Source: Chania fonticola_B
GTDB taxonomy: Bacteria > Pseudomonadota > Gammaproteobacteria > Enterobacterales > Enterobacteriaceae
Reading direction: 5' to 3' (one strand)
Assembly: GCF_048537545.1 (NCBI RefSeq)
Contig: NZ_CP183218.1
DNA length: 64,000 nt
Part shown: one piece after another, positions 52,996 through 60,996 of the stretch
How the letters are laid out: each line of letters starts with the position of its first letter
Numbering within the stretch: position 1 is the first letter of the stretch
Translations under genes and position numbers: made by a program
The notes under the pieces: generated by a model
Databases searched by the model: none
The model's input: the letters and a program-made list of their open reading frames with translations, nothing else
What the model was told of the DNA's origin: nothing

Positions 52996-55578
52996 TTATA
53001 AGCAGCGGCCATTCATTATCTGAATGCCGGTGGCCGTTATATCCTGAGGTTTTTGCCTGTCTAATTGATAGCTGACCTGACATTGACTATCACCACCCTT
53101 ACCCCATTGCACCCCTAGCTTGCCGCTCTCAGCCAAACCGGTCAGATAAACCTGACCACGGTCTCCGACGATAAAGCCGTTTTCACCAGAGTTGGCGGCG
53201 TCGCTGACCGTGGCACCAAACGGCACCGGTTCGCCATTGGCACGGAGCAACGTCATCAAGGCCCGCTGACCAATCTTGGTCTGATAGTGGGCAACCACCA
53301 CTGCTCCGCGCGTCGGGGTGACCGTTTGGCTGGTGAGCTCCAGCTCAACATCATCAGGCAGCGAGGTAGTATCCAGACTGATGGCATTATTGCGATAAGG
53401 GCTGATATACGGCACCACCGCATAACCGCGACTGTCGGTTTTCACGCCACGGTTATTATTGATATCGATGCCTTTTGCTCCCGGAGCCTTAACCAACGCG
53501 ACCGTTTCACCCAGCGACTGGGATAGCGTTACGCCTCCTGCGTGAGCAATGACACCGCCCGCAACGCCATAGTTGATGCGCTGCTGATGACTGTCATAGC
53601 TATAGCCGCCATTAATCTGGCCGCTACCGCCCTTGTAGCTGGCCGTCAGATTGCCATTACTCCGGCCGCCCTGCGTGGCATATCCCTGATTGACTCCCCA
53701 ACTCAGGGTGTTATTGTCCAATGCAGTGCCGCTGAGACCGACGTTATGCGTGGTCGCGCGCCCTTTGGTATTACTCATGGCGTAATTCGCCCAGGTGTTA
53801 CCCATCCAGCGATTGAGCGGGATATTGACGTTCAGCGCCAATACCCTGTCGGTGGTTTCACTGCGTGTGCCATTACTGCTGGCCGCATTTTTATTCTGGC
53901 TGTAGTTGATGCCATAGCTCACTCCTTGCCAATTGTTGCTATAGCCGACACCCAGGGATTGCGTCTTCTGGCCATTGTCCCAATACCCTTCATCAATCAG
54001 GCTCAATGAAAGGGAGCCTGCTGACTCCCCCAGGCTTTGGCTGATAACCATCTCCGCACGGCTGCGTTTATGCTGCTCGCCGAGCGGAGAGTTATTACTG
54101 CTGTAGGTATCCAGCGTTTCCTGCAGGGTATAGAACCCCCGTGTGGAATAGCGGTATCCGGCCAGGCTGAAGTTGGTGCCGGTTTCAACAAAACTCTTAC
54201 CGTAACGAAAACGCCATGATTGGCCACTGCGGGTGCTGTCATCGGATAAGGTTGACTGCGCCTCGGTAATATCCAGTGAGATGGCGCCGATACGGCCCAT
54301 GTTCTTCCCTATACCGCCAGCAACCGACTGGTAATGCGCTGCGCCCTGCACGCCTCCGTAGACCGTCAGCCCCCAGGGCAGGCCATAAATAGCGGTCCCC
54401 TGCGCAAACGCCGTCTCATCCATGCTGCTGTCTGAAGAACGGTAGTGACCGCCGGTCAGGCTGTACTTCAAGGCACCTTCACGCTGCAACACAGGTACAG
54501 AGGCAAATGGCACAATAAAGTTTTGCTCACTGCCATCGGCTTCAGTGACCGTTACGGCTAGGTCGCCGCTGCCGGAGGTGGAATACAGGTCATTAATTTC
54601 AAATGCCCCAGGTGAGACATAGCTTTGGTAAATGACATAGCCATTTTGCCTCACGGTAACCTGAGCGTTGCTTTTGGCAATGCCACGCACGACGGGTGAA
54701 TAACCTTTCATGCTGTCCGGCAGCATCTCCTCGTCCGAAACCAACTGACCACCGCGGAACGGCACGCTGTCAAACACTTCGCTGGGAGAGGCACTGTCAC
54801 CCAGTGTGAGTTGGCTACGCAGGGCAACAATGTCACGTTGCAAATACGTGTTGATGGAGCGCCATTTGCCGCTACCTTCATTGTCTCGAGCCCAGGTTGA
54901 GTAGTTGCGTAACCGCCAGGGGCCGATATTCAATCCACTGCGCAAATTTAAAAAGTAACTGTTGCTGCTGTTAGCATCGCCATGGGTTGCCCGGCTGTTA
55001 GAACCGCTAAAACTGTAGTTAGCCAACAAGGCGTGAATACCCTGGTCCCACTGTTCTGGTGGCACATATCCGCGCGCCTGCCGGGCCAGCGCGGCCTGTG
55101 GGATGCTGAAGTTAAGCTGCTGTTGACTAAAGCGAAACTCTGTCGAGGCCTGAGGAATTGCCGCTGATATGTCAGAACAACCTTCCTTGGCCAACCCAGG
55201 GAATGCCGCCACCTTGACACCCAACTGTTCCAGCTCACCCTGATTAAGGCAAGGCTGCAGGCTTTGGTTGCCACTGGCATCTTTCACCAAGGTAAAGTCC
55301 ACTTCACGGGTTTCAATGAATTGGTTATTCAGCAAGATATCGACACGGTATTTTCCCGGCGCCTGGGTATTACTGTCTTCAAAGACAGATAAATCAGCTC
55401 TGGCTTGAGGTGCGTTACCCAGTTCTAACAAGACGGGGTCAAAATATTCCCGAGCCTGTACGCACCCCATATCCGTCATCAATAACCCTAACTGACAGAG
55501 GATCAAATAACTTAGCCGCGTTAAATGAACGCAGTACCGGGTTCTGTTTACATCCCCCTTGTTCAGCAGCTTTTCCAT
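52996..55578 (-). CDS. Outer-membrane fimbrial usher, operon B
   Basis: The 860-residue FimD-type usher has a long N-terminus with signal peptide, then FDPVLLELGN, the N-terminal chaperone-binding domain, the barrel/plug (SDEEMLPDSMKGYSPVVRGIA, SPGAFEINDLY) and C-terminal domains closing with a Cys pair (SQCQVSY...GRCL). Longer than usual at the N-terminus; translation may start at an internal Met (for example near LLMTDMG). Confidence 0.95.
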   Translation of the reverse strand: MEKLLNKGDVNRTRYCVHLTRLSYLILCQLGLLMTDMGCVQAREYFDPVLLELGNAPQARADLSVFEDSNTQAPGKYRVDILLNNQFIETREVDFTLVKDASGNQSLQPCLNQGELEQLGVKVAAFPGLAKEGCSDISAAIPQASTEFRFSQQQLNFSIPQAALARQARGYVPPEQWDQGIHALLANYSFSGSNSRATHGDANSSNSYFLNLRSGLNIGPWRLRNYSTWARDNEGSGKWRSINTYLQRDIVALRSQLTLGDSASPSEVFDSVPFRGGQLVSDEEMLPDSMKGYSPVVRGIAKSNAQVTVRQNGYVIYQSYVSPGAFEINDLYSTSGSGDLAVTVTEADGSEQNFIVPFASVPVLQREGALKYSLTGGHYRSSDSSMDETAFAQGTAIYGLPWGLTVYGGVQGAAHYQSVAGGIGKNMGRIGAISLDITEAQSTLSDDSTRSGQSWRFRYGKSFVETGTNFSLAGYRYSTRGFYTLQETLDTYSSNNSPLGEQHKRSRAEMVISQSLGESAGSLSLSLIDEGYWDNGQKTQSLGVGYSNNWQGVSYGINYSQNKNAASSNGTRSETTDRVLALNVNIPLNRWMGNTWANYAMSNTKGRATTHNVGLSGTALDNNTLSWGVNQGYATQGGRSNGNLTASYKGGSGQINGGYSYDSHQQRINYGVAGGVIAHAGGVTLSQSLGETVALVKAPGAKGIDINNNRGVKTDSRGYAVVPYISPYRNNAISLDTTSLPDDVELELTSQTVTPTRGAVVVAHYQTKIGQRALMTLLRANGEPVPFGATVSDAANSGENGFIVGDRGQVYLTGLAESGKLGVQWGKGGDSQCQVSYQLDRQKPQDITATGIQIMNGRCL

Positions 55579-55635
55579 TTACTCGTTTCCAATATGTTGA
55601 CGCAGCGGATCTTGAAATTTACCCATCAGCTGGCT

Positions 55636-56307
55636 TTACAGTGAGGCCAGGTAAGCTTCACTGGTACCACCGTAGTCATTGATGATTTCCCAACTGACTT
55701 GACTCCCGGCACTGACAGCAGGCAGCGTTATGGTTTGTGTGGCGCCGGGGGCAACCATCGGAAAGTCGGGAATATCTTTTCCACCGACTTTCACCGAAAA
55801 GAAGGTCACGTAATGGGCGGAGTTGTTGGTGGCTTTCAGGGTATTGCCATTCCGCTGCCACTTTATTTCCTTTGCAGACTGCTCCAGCGTGCCTTTAATC
55901 CCTTTTGGGCGATAAATCAGCTTGATGCGCGTCTTCACCGCGATTTGTAACGTGTTATCCCGTTTTTCACTGGATGGAATAGACTTTATGTTCAACCAAA
56001 ACAGGGACTCTTTATCTTCTGGCAGGTTTCCTCCTGCGCGAACGACACGTAATACGTTATTCTGCTTACCATCCAGGCGAAATAAGGGGGGGGTGATAAT
56101 AAAGGGGGCTTTAGCCTCGCCGCCTTCTTGAGTATCAACCCAGGACTGGATCAAATAAGGCGCTTCATCGGGATTGCTGACATTTAATGCCGCTTCTTTT
56201 TTTGCCCCGTCATAAACCAGGCGAGTCCCGCCCACTACCACACCGGCGGTTGCACTAAATGCGGTAGCAAACAAACCCGCCACCAGGACTACTGACAATA
56301 ACTTCAT
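55636..56307 (-). CDS. Periplasmic fimbrial chaperone, operon B
   Basis: The 223-residue FimC-like chaperone has a signal peptide ending FSATA, domain 1 with VVVGGTRLVYDGAKKEAALNV and PEDKESLFWLNIKSIP (conserved subunit-binding strand), the domain 2 Lys in RIKLIYRPKGIKG, and ends INDYGGTSEAYLASL. It lies between the pilin and the usher, the type 1 (gamma1) order. Confidence 0.95.
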   Translation of the reverse strand: MKLLSVVLVAGLFATAFSATAGVVVGGTRLVYDGAKKEAALNVSNPDEAPYLIQSWVDTQEGGEAKAPFIITPPLFRLDGKQNNVLRVVRAGGNLPEDKESLFWLNIKSIPSSEKRDNTLQIAVKTRIKLIYRPKGIKGTLEQSAKEIKWQRNGNTLKATNNSAHYVTFFSVKVGGKDIPDFPMVAPGATQTITLPAVSAGSQVSWEIINDYGGTSEAYLASL

Positions 56308-56517
56308 GTGTACTTCCTATCTGAGAATATGAATAAGAGTTGAATAAAAGATAAGCGCGGAGAGAGTGACAAACCGGCTGATGCTTTAGTTAACGCTCAT
56401 TGCGTGTGATGACACGGCACATAAAAATGACGCTTTGGTGTTAACGAAGAACGCGAGCAATGTGGGATTTTCAGTCCTGGTGCCTAGTGCTGTAAGGCCG
56501 GGTTGGCGACACTGGTT

Positions 56518-56549
56518 AAAGCAGGCCGGTATAAATACCGACCTGCTTT
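56518..56549 (-). terminator. Hairpin after pilin B
   Basis: AAAGCAGG-x-CGGTAT pairs with ATACCG-x-CCTGCTTT with one mismatch, 37 bases after the pilin stop. Probably reduces transcription into the chaperone and usher genes. Confidence 0.7.
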
Positions 56550-56585
56550 CATCAAGACATCTTTGCCAAGCAAAGAAAATCCGGA

Positions 56586-57107
56586 TTAATTGTAAATAAT
56601 AGAGAACTGCACCGACGCGTTCGCAACACCAGGTTTGATATCGGAGCTCAACGCTTTATAACGTGCGGTGAAATTCAGGTCGGTTTCAGTACCTACGCCC
56701 GCGGTCAGTTTATAAGGCGCAGAGTTGGAGAATAAATTAACCACTTTCTGGCTGGCGTCAGACAACTCAATGCCTACCCCGCTTGCGCCGCCAGGGGTCA
56801 AGGCCAGCACGCTGTTGTCATTGTCAACGCTGGTCCCGTCAAACTTGACGGTAGCCGTTGTTGCCCCCGCAGGGCAGTCTTTCAGCACCAGCTTGAATTG
56901 GGTTGCGGAAGCATAACTGCCTGCACCGCTAAACGATGTTGCGGCAATTTTACCGAGTGCTACCTGCAGGTTTTGTGCAGTGCTGTCGACGATACAGGCA
57001 GAGTCCGTGATTTCACCGGCAAAATTTACCGTGCCATCGATAGCATAAACAGACGTTGCCAGAACACCGGAAGCAACTAAGGCGAGCGTAATTAAAGTCT
57101 TTTTCAT
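56586..57107 (-). CDS. Major fimbrial subunit, operon B (FimA-like)
   Basis: The 173-residue pilin starts at ATG 57107 (MKKTLITLALVASGVLATSVYA signal peptide split by family norm). Cys pair: TDSACIVDSTAQ and LKDCPAGATT; GVGIELSDASQ and final strand ASVQFSIIYN. First in operon B, with a 279-base gap before the chaperone. In-frame codons upstream of 57107 are unsupported. Confidence 0.93.
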   Translation of the reverse strand: MKKTLITLALVASGVLATSVYAIDGTVNFAGEITDSACIVDSTAQNLQVALGKIAATSFSGAGSYASATQFKLVLKDCPAGATTATVKFDGTSVDNDNSVLALTPGGASGVGIELSDASQKVVNLFSNSAPYKLTAGVGTETDLNFTARYKALSSDIKPGVANASVQFSIIYN

Positions 57108-57574
57108 ATTTAAATCCATTAAAGTATGTGATAAGTACATATTGGCAAACATATTTTTGCCGAGTGGTATAAACAACCTCACCATTAATCGCGCACCAGT
57201 ATTTCTCCCATGTAACGAGGCTATACTTTTTGAGCAATCATTGCGTCAGGTTGATAAAATAGCGTCATATTATTTAAGTCAATGACAGCATTTATAAAAT
57301 TACTTTTATTGCAATTGCCGGAAACTGATCTAGCAACAGATATTTTCGCGATAATTTAAAAAACCTTTAATCTATCCATGACTTCCACCTCACGAAGCGT
57401 CAAAGCTTTCAAACGCCCCGTCAGATCCAATCTATATTTTATGATGCGAGAAACTTATGTGTCGCCATTTTTTGACAGAACACCTTCAACCCACATATCG
57501 GATAGCGTGTTTCCGTCAATCATTTGGATGACACACATATTCTTTACCACGGCAAACAGTAGTACATTTACATC

Positions 57575-57890
57575 AGGGTATTATTACCGTCTGCCAGATC
57601 AGTCAGTGCCAACGCTGTACCAAAGGTGATGTTGTTGATCTTGATACCCAAACCGGTCGCCCTATCGATGGTTCTCTGCAAGTTTTACCAATAATCTGAT
57701 TAGGACTATTGAAGGTAATTTGTGCCGTTTTCTTATCCATCACACCGTTCTCCAATTTGGTATTGAAGTCCTTGGTGACGCTATGGCTTGAATTCAACCC
57801 AGGCATGGAAAGCTGACTAAAATTCACCTTGATATCCGCCCCATCCTGAGCCGCAGCCAGATCGCATGGCGAATGCCCGTCACAGCACCG
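57575..57890 (-). pseudogene. Broken fimbrial pilin gene
   Basis: The minus strand encodes pilin-type fragments SPCDLAAAQDGADIKVNF and GVMDKKTAQITFNSPNQ, then, after a frameshift, ATGLGIKINNITFGTALAL and TDLADGNNTLM. No start or signal peptide remains. It lies next to cassette B exactly where pilin A lies next to cassette A, so it is probably the original partner operon's pilin, lost when operon B took its place. Confidence 0.75.
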
Positions 57891-58146
57891 CTGTTTTTAC
57901 ATGTCGAAATACGATACGTTGAGCACCTATACACATAGCTTTCGACGACTCGACAAATATTATAGCCAACCTCAAAAAACAGCAAATTAATCTGCATTAA
58001 GGTAAAATATTATTTTTTTATTCTAAACAAACAAAGCTAATTAACATTAAATCCCGGCAAAGGCTAAATAAGCACCAATGCCCAGCATTTCTAACTCATT
58101 AGAAACCAACGTAAACCTTGGTGAAAAATAAATTCAAAAGTCACGC

Positions 58147-58175
58147 TTGACTATCTATGCACACTTAACCTAGAT
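58147..58175 (+). promoter_or_regulatory. Predicted sigma70 promoter of regulator cassette B
   Basis: TTGACT, 17 bases, CTAGAT; 81 bases before the ATG, conserved with cassette A in position and in the spacer (CTATGCACACTTAAC). Confidence 0.5.
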
Positions 58176-58255
58176 TTATCCTAAATATATAAATAAAGAT
58201 TATTCCCAACCAGAAAAATCATCTCATTAACAGCACCTAGGTCTTTGATTACAAA

Positions 58256-59056
58256 ATGAAATATACCATAAACTTAATCATTGTGTTTGATCCGGAGCAT
58301 CGGACACTCGCGTTAAACAATGATAACCAGATGGCTCTTGAACTCTCAAAGCCCTCTTGCCGAGTGCTTAATGAGTTTATCAAAAACAATGGGGTTAATT
58401 TATCCCGTGACTCGTTACTGAAAAATGCGTGGGAGGATTATGGTTTTCCTGCTTCCAACGCTGGCTTGAACAATTGCATCAGTGATTTAAGAAAATCCTT
58501 TGTTAGCCTGGGGATAGAGAAACCCATCATAATAACCCTTCCTAAGATAGGGTTTAGAATGGAAGCAGATATTCACCCTACACCAAAACAAAAAGACGAC
58601 ACCAAGATACAGAAAGTCGAACAAGTAGCAACGATGCCAGAGAAGGTGGTGGCTCTCGAACAGGAGGAAACCGTTAGCCCTCCTTCACTGGTCATGCCAG
58701 ATAAATTGACCAAAAAAACCATAATAATGTCTATTCTGACGCTGGTGGCTGTATTGGGTATTATCGGTCTGGCTTTACTACTTGGGTCACCGTCAACTCA
58801 GTTAAAATTGATTGATACCTATAAACAATGTGATATTTATTCCATCAGAAAAGAACCCATCCCCGGCTCAGATCTCAGAGCAAAACAGATACTAGAGTCA
58901 GAAAAACTGGATTGCGAACGGGTCCCGCAAGATATTTTTTATACTGAAGAGCGGCCCGATAACGATCTGTTGAAAATAACATTTATGGCTGCTTGCAAAA
59001 AAGGACAGGCAGGAAGTGATTATCAACATTGTAAAACATTTAAAATCATTGAGTAA
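58256..59056 (+). CDS. Membrane-anchored winged-helix regulator, cassette B (ToxR/PsaE-like)
   Basis: This 266-residue paralogue of the cassette A regulator aligns without gaps: wHTH (1-106), linker, TM (about 158-178) and a periplasmic domain with the same four Cys. Most differences in the DNA-binding half are conservative; Val77 of copy A is Asp77 here, inside the predicted recognition helix (NNCISDLRKSF), which could change DNA specificity. The linker and TM are less conserved. Its partner gene follows by 6 bases. Confidence 0.85.
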   Translation: MKYTINLIIVFDPEHRTLALNNDNQMALELSKPSCRVLNEFIKNNGVNLSRDSLLKNAWEDYGFPASNAGLNNCISDLRKSFVSLGIEKPIIITLPKIGFRMEADIHPTPKQKDDTKIQKVEQVATMPEKVVALEQEETVSPPSLVMPDKLTKKTIIMSILTLVAVLGIIGLALLLGSPSTQLKLIDTYKQCDIYSIRKEPIPGSDLRAKQILESEKLDCERVPQDIFYTEERPDNDLLKITFMAACKKGQAGSDYQHCKTFKIIE

Positions 59057-59062
59057 ACAGAA

Positions 59063-59539
59063 ATGAAAACCGTTATTAGCACAGTGTTGATCTTTACCTC
59101 TCTACTCATCGGCCTGTGGTACTACTCTCTGCATCAGGTTAGAAAACCATTCCGCTGTGACACACAGCAAATTTCTGTGCAGGTGAAAGGGCAAAAAAGT
59201 ATTGTTCTCAATGCCAACGCTACCGTTATCTTCTCTTCATCAAAAAGCGGTATTTTTTACATTAGCGGTTCAATAAAAGAAGGTGACACCCGGTATCTGC
59301 TGGCTCGTAAAATCTTCTTTACCATCACGCCCTCAGAAATAAAGGGGGCTAACAATACACAACTCACTCATGAAGAAGTTCACCCAGGCGATAACACACC
59401 GGAACAAATCTGGCATAATTTTCTACTGCCAGAAACTCAGCACATTGATTTTTATAGTGAAATAAAAAAATTACGCCACAATGCATTATTAATTAGTGGG
59501 GTTACCAACCCCTTCCTGGTCTGCACTAAGCAAGATTAG
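59063..59539 (+). CDS. Small one-TM periplasmic partner protein, cassette B (ToxS/PsaF-like)
   Basis: The 158-residue paralogue of the cassette A partner has an N-terminal TM helix, KPFRCDTQQ and PFLVCTKQD with both Cys conserved, and SSSKSGIFYISGSIKE and NTPEQIWHNFLLPE. Co-retention with its regulator suggests a functional pair. Function otherwise unknown. Confidence 0.75.
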   Translation: MKTVISTVLIFTSLLIGLWYYSLHQVRKPFRCDTQQISVQVKGQKSIVLNANATVIFSSSKSGIFYISGSIKEGDTRYLLARKIFFTITPSEIKGANNTQLTHEEVHPGDNTPEQIWHNFLLPETQHIDFYSEIKKLRHNALLISGVTNPFLVCTKQD

Positions 59540-59594
59540 TTCCTCACATCAATCGGGCAGTTCACAGTAGTGTGACTGCCCCATTTATTGGTGA

Positions 59595-59840
59595 CTAAAA
59601 GAGGCTCCCTATTATTGCCCAGCCTGCCATCGCCAAAGCCTGAGCGAACGGGAACGCCAGGTTTTGTATTATCTGCGGCAAGGGATGAGCCAGTCTCAGG
59701 CGGCGTGTATTCTGCAACTGAAAGTGAAAACCGTGCACTCACATAAACGCTCAGCAATGCAGAAACTGAACTTCACCCGCAACAGTGAATTGTTTCACTG
59801 GCTGCTGCATAGCGGTTTAACTTTAAACCTGAGCCGGTAA
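59595..59840 (+). pseudogene. 5'-truncated LuxR-type regulator remnant
   Basis: An 82-codon open frame without a start encodes YYCPACHRQSLSERERQVL through KVKTVHSHKRSAMQKL to SGLTLNLSR, matching the last third of the regulator at 49,945. A TGA at 59,592-59,594 closes the frame on the left. The receiver-like region and the upstream gap are missing. A free HTH domain starting at an internal ATG (GMSQ) is conceivable but unlikely. Confidence 0.85.
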
Positions 59841-59925
59841 TTGCCACCGGGTTGCGCAACTGCATGGCTAAGTGCATCTCATTGTCCGCAGGGCGATCTC
59901 TGCGCCCTGCGTTATCAACCCCTCG

Positions 59926-60996
59926 CTATACCTTGGGGAATATCCACAGATGGTCGGCAGGTAGGGAAAGCGTGCACATTTCCTGCCCCCGAACCTCTGT
60001 GCCATAGGCGCGAACCACAAAGTCCTCTGCTACCGTGCGGAACAGATATTCCCAACGGTCACCTAGATACATGCTGGTCAGCAGGGGTAACGCGATCTGA
60101 TTGCCTTGCGGATCTTCCCCCAAGCGTACGCGCTCAACGCGGATCACCGCCGTTGCTTCCTGCCCGGTGGTTAATCCAGCCCCGGCCTTGCCCCACAGCA
60201 CCCAGTCTTTACCTTCGATCTGCGCGTTGCCTTCACGGATCTCCGTCACCTTGCCAAACAGACGGTTATTGCTGCCCATAAACTCGGCGGTGAACAGCGT
60301 GGCAGGCGAACCGTACATTTCCTGTGGTGTGCCCTGCTGTTCGATCTTGCCGTTATTGAGCAGCAGGATCCGATCGGAGATCGCCATCGCCTCGTTCTGG
60401 TCGTGGGTTACCATCAGCGCAGAAAGACCCAGTTTGATGATCAGCTCACGCAAGAACACCCGCGCTTCCTCGCGCAGCTTGGCGTCCAGGTTAGATAGCG
60501 GCTCATCCAGCAAGATCACCGGTGGGTTATAGACCAACGCACGGCCAATCGCCACGCGCTGTTGCTGACCACCGGAGAGTTGATGGGGATGACGCTTACC
60601 TAACTGCCCCAGGCCGAGCTGTTCGAGTACTGCTTGTACACGCTGAGTAACTTCCGCCGCAGGCGTTTTGCGTAATTTCAGCGGATAGGCCACGTTTTCA
60701 AACACGGTTTTGTGGGGCCATAGCGCATAGGATTGAAACACCAGGCCCAGATTGCGTTCTTCCGCCGGGATCTCGCTGCGCGCCGTGCCGTCATAGACGG
60801 TATTGTTGCCAATGACGATTTTCCCCTGGGTTGGTTTTTCCAACCCGGCCACCGCGCGCAGCAAGGTGGTTTTGCCACTGCCTGACGGCCCGAGTAGTGA
60901 AACTACCTCCCCCCGTTTGAGCTGCATCGAAACGCCCTTCAATACCGGGTTATCGCCGTAGGTCAGGTGCAGGTTATCTACTGAAAGCTCAATCAT
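59926..60996 (-). CDS. ABC transporter ATP-binding protein (Fe3+/AfuC-FbpC type)
   Basis: The 356-residue ATPase has Walker A GPSGSGKTTLL (residue 36), Q-loop VFQSYALWPH, signature LSGGQQQRVAIGRAL, Walker B ILLDEPLSNLDA and switch His in MVTHDQNEA, then a C-terminal TOBE-like domain (about residues 235-356). It resembles FbpC/AfuC ferric importers, but related 2-aminoethylphosphonate or putrescine-type uptake ATPases cannot be excluded. It overlaps the permease gene by 8 bases. Its last codons recur at 50,650. Confidence 0.88.
   Translation of the reverse strand: MIELSVDNLHLTYGDNPVLKGVSMQLKRGEVVSLLGPSGSGKTTLLRAVAGLEKPTQGKIVIGNNTVYDGTARSEIPAEERNLGLVFQSYALWPHKTVFENVAYPLKLRKTPAAEVTQRVQAVLEQLGLGQLGKRHPHQLSGGQQQRVAIGRALVYNPPVILLDEPLSNLDAKLREEARVFLRELIIKLGLSALMVTHDQNEAMAISDRILLLNNGKIEQQGTPQEMYGSPATLFTAEFMGSNNRLFGKVTEIREGNAQIEGKDWVLWGKAGAGLTTGQEATAVIRVERVRLGEDPQGNQIALPLLTSMYLGDRWEYLFRTVAEDFVVRAYGTEVRGQEMCTLSLPADHLWIFPKV

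Larger units (their letters stand above)
57108..58255. other. Region between operon B and regulator cassette B
   Basis: It contains the operon B promoter region, AT-rich DNA, a broken pilin gene (57,575-57,890) and, from 57,913, sequence homologous to the cassette A control region. A short ORF at 57,378-57,629 is not credible. Confidence 0.65.

Noticed and set aside
57378..57629. 83-residue plus-strand ORF upstream of cassette B
   Set aside because: Low-complexity Ser/Thr-rich reading overlapping the pilin remnant, without an RBS.
57603..57827. 74-residue ORF read as an intact small gene
   Set aside because: It is only one frame of the broken pilin: pilin motifs continue in another frame on both sides and there is no signal peptide.
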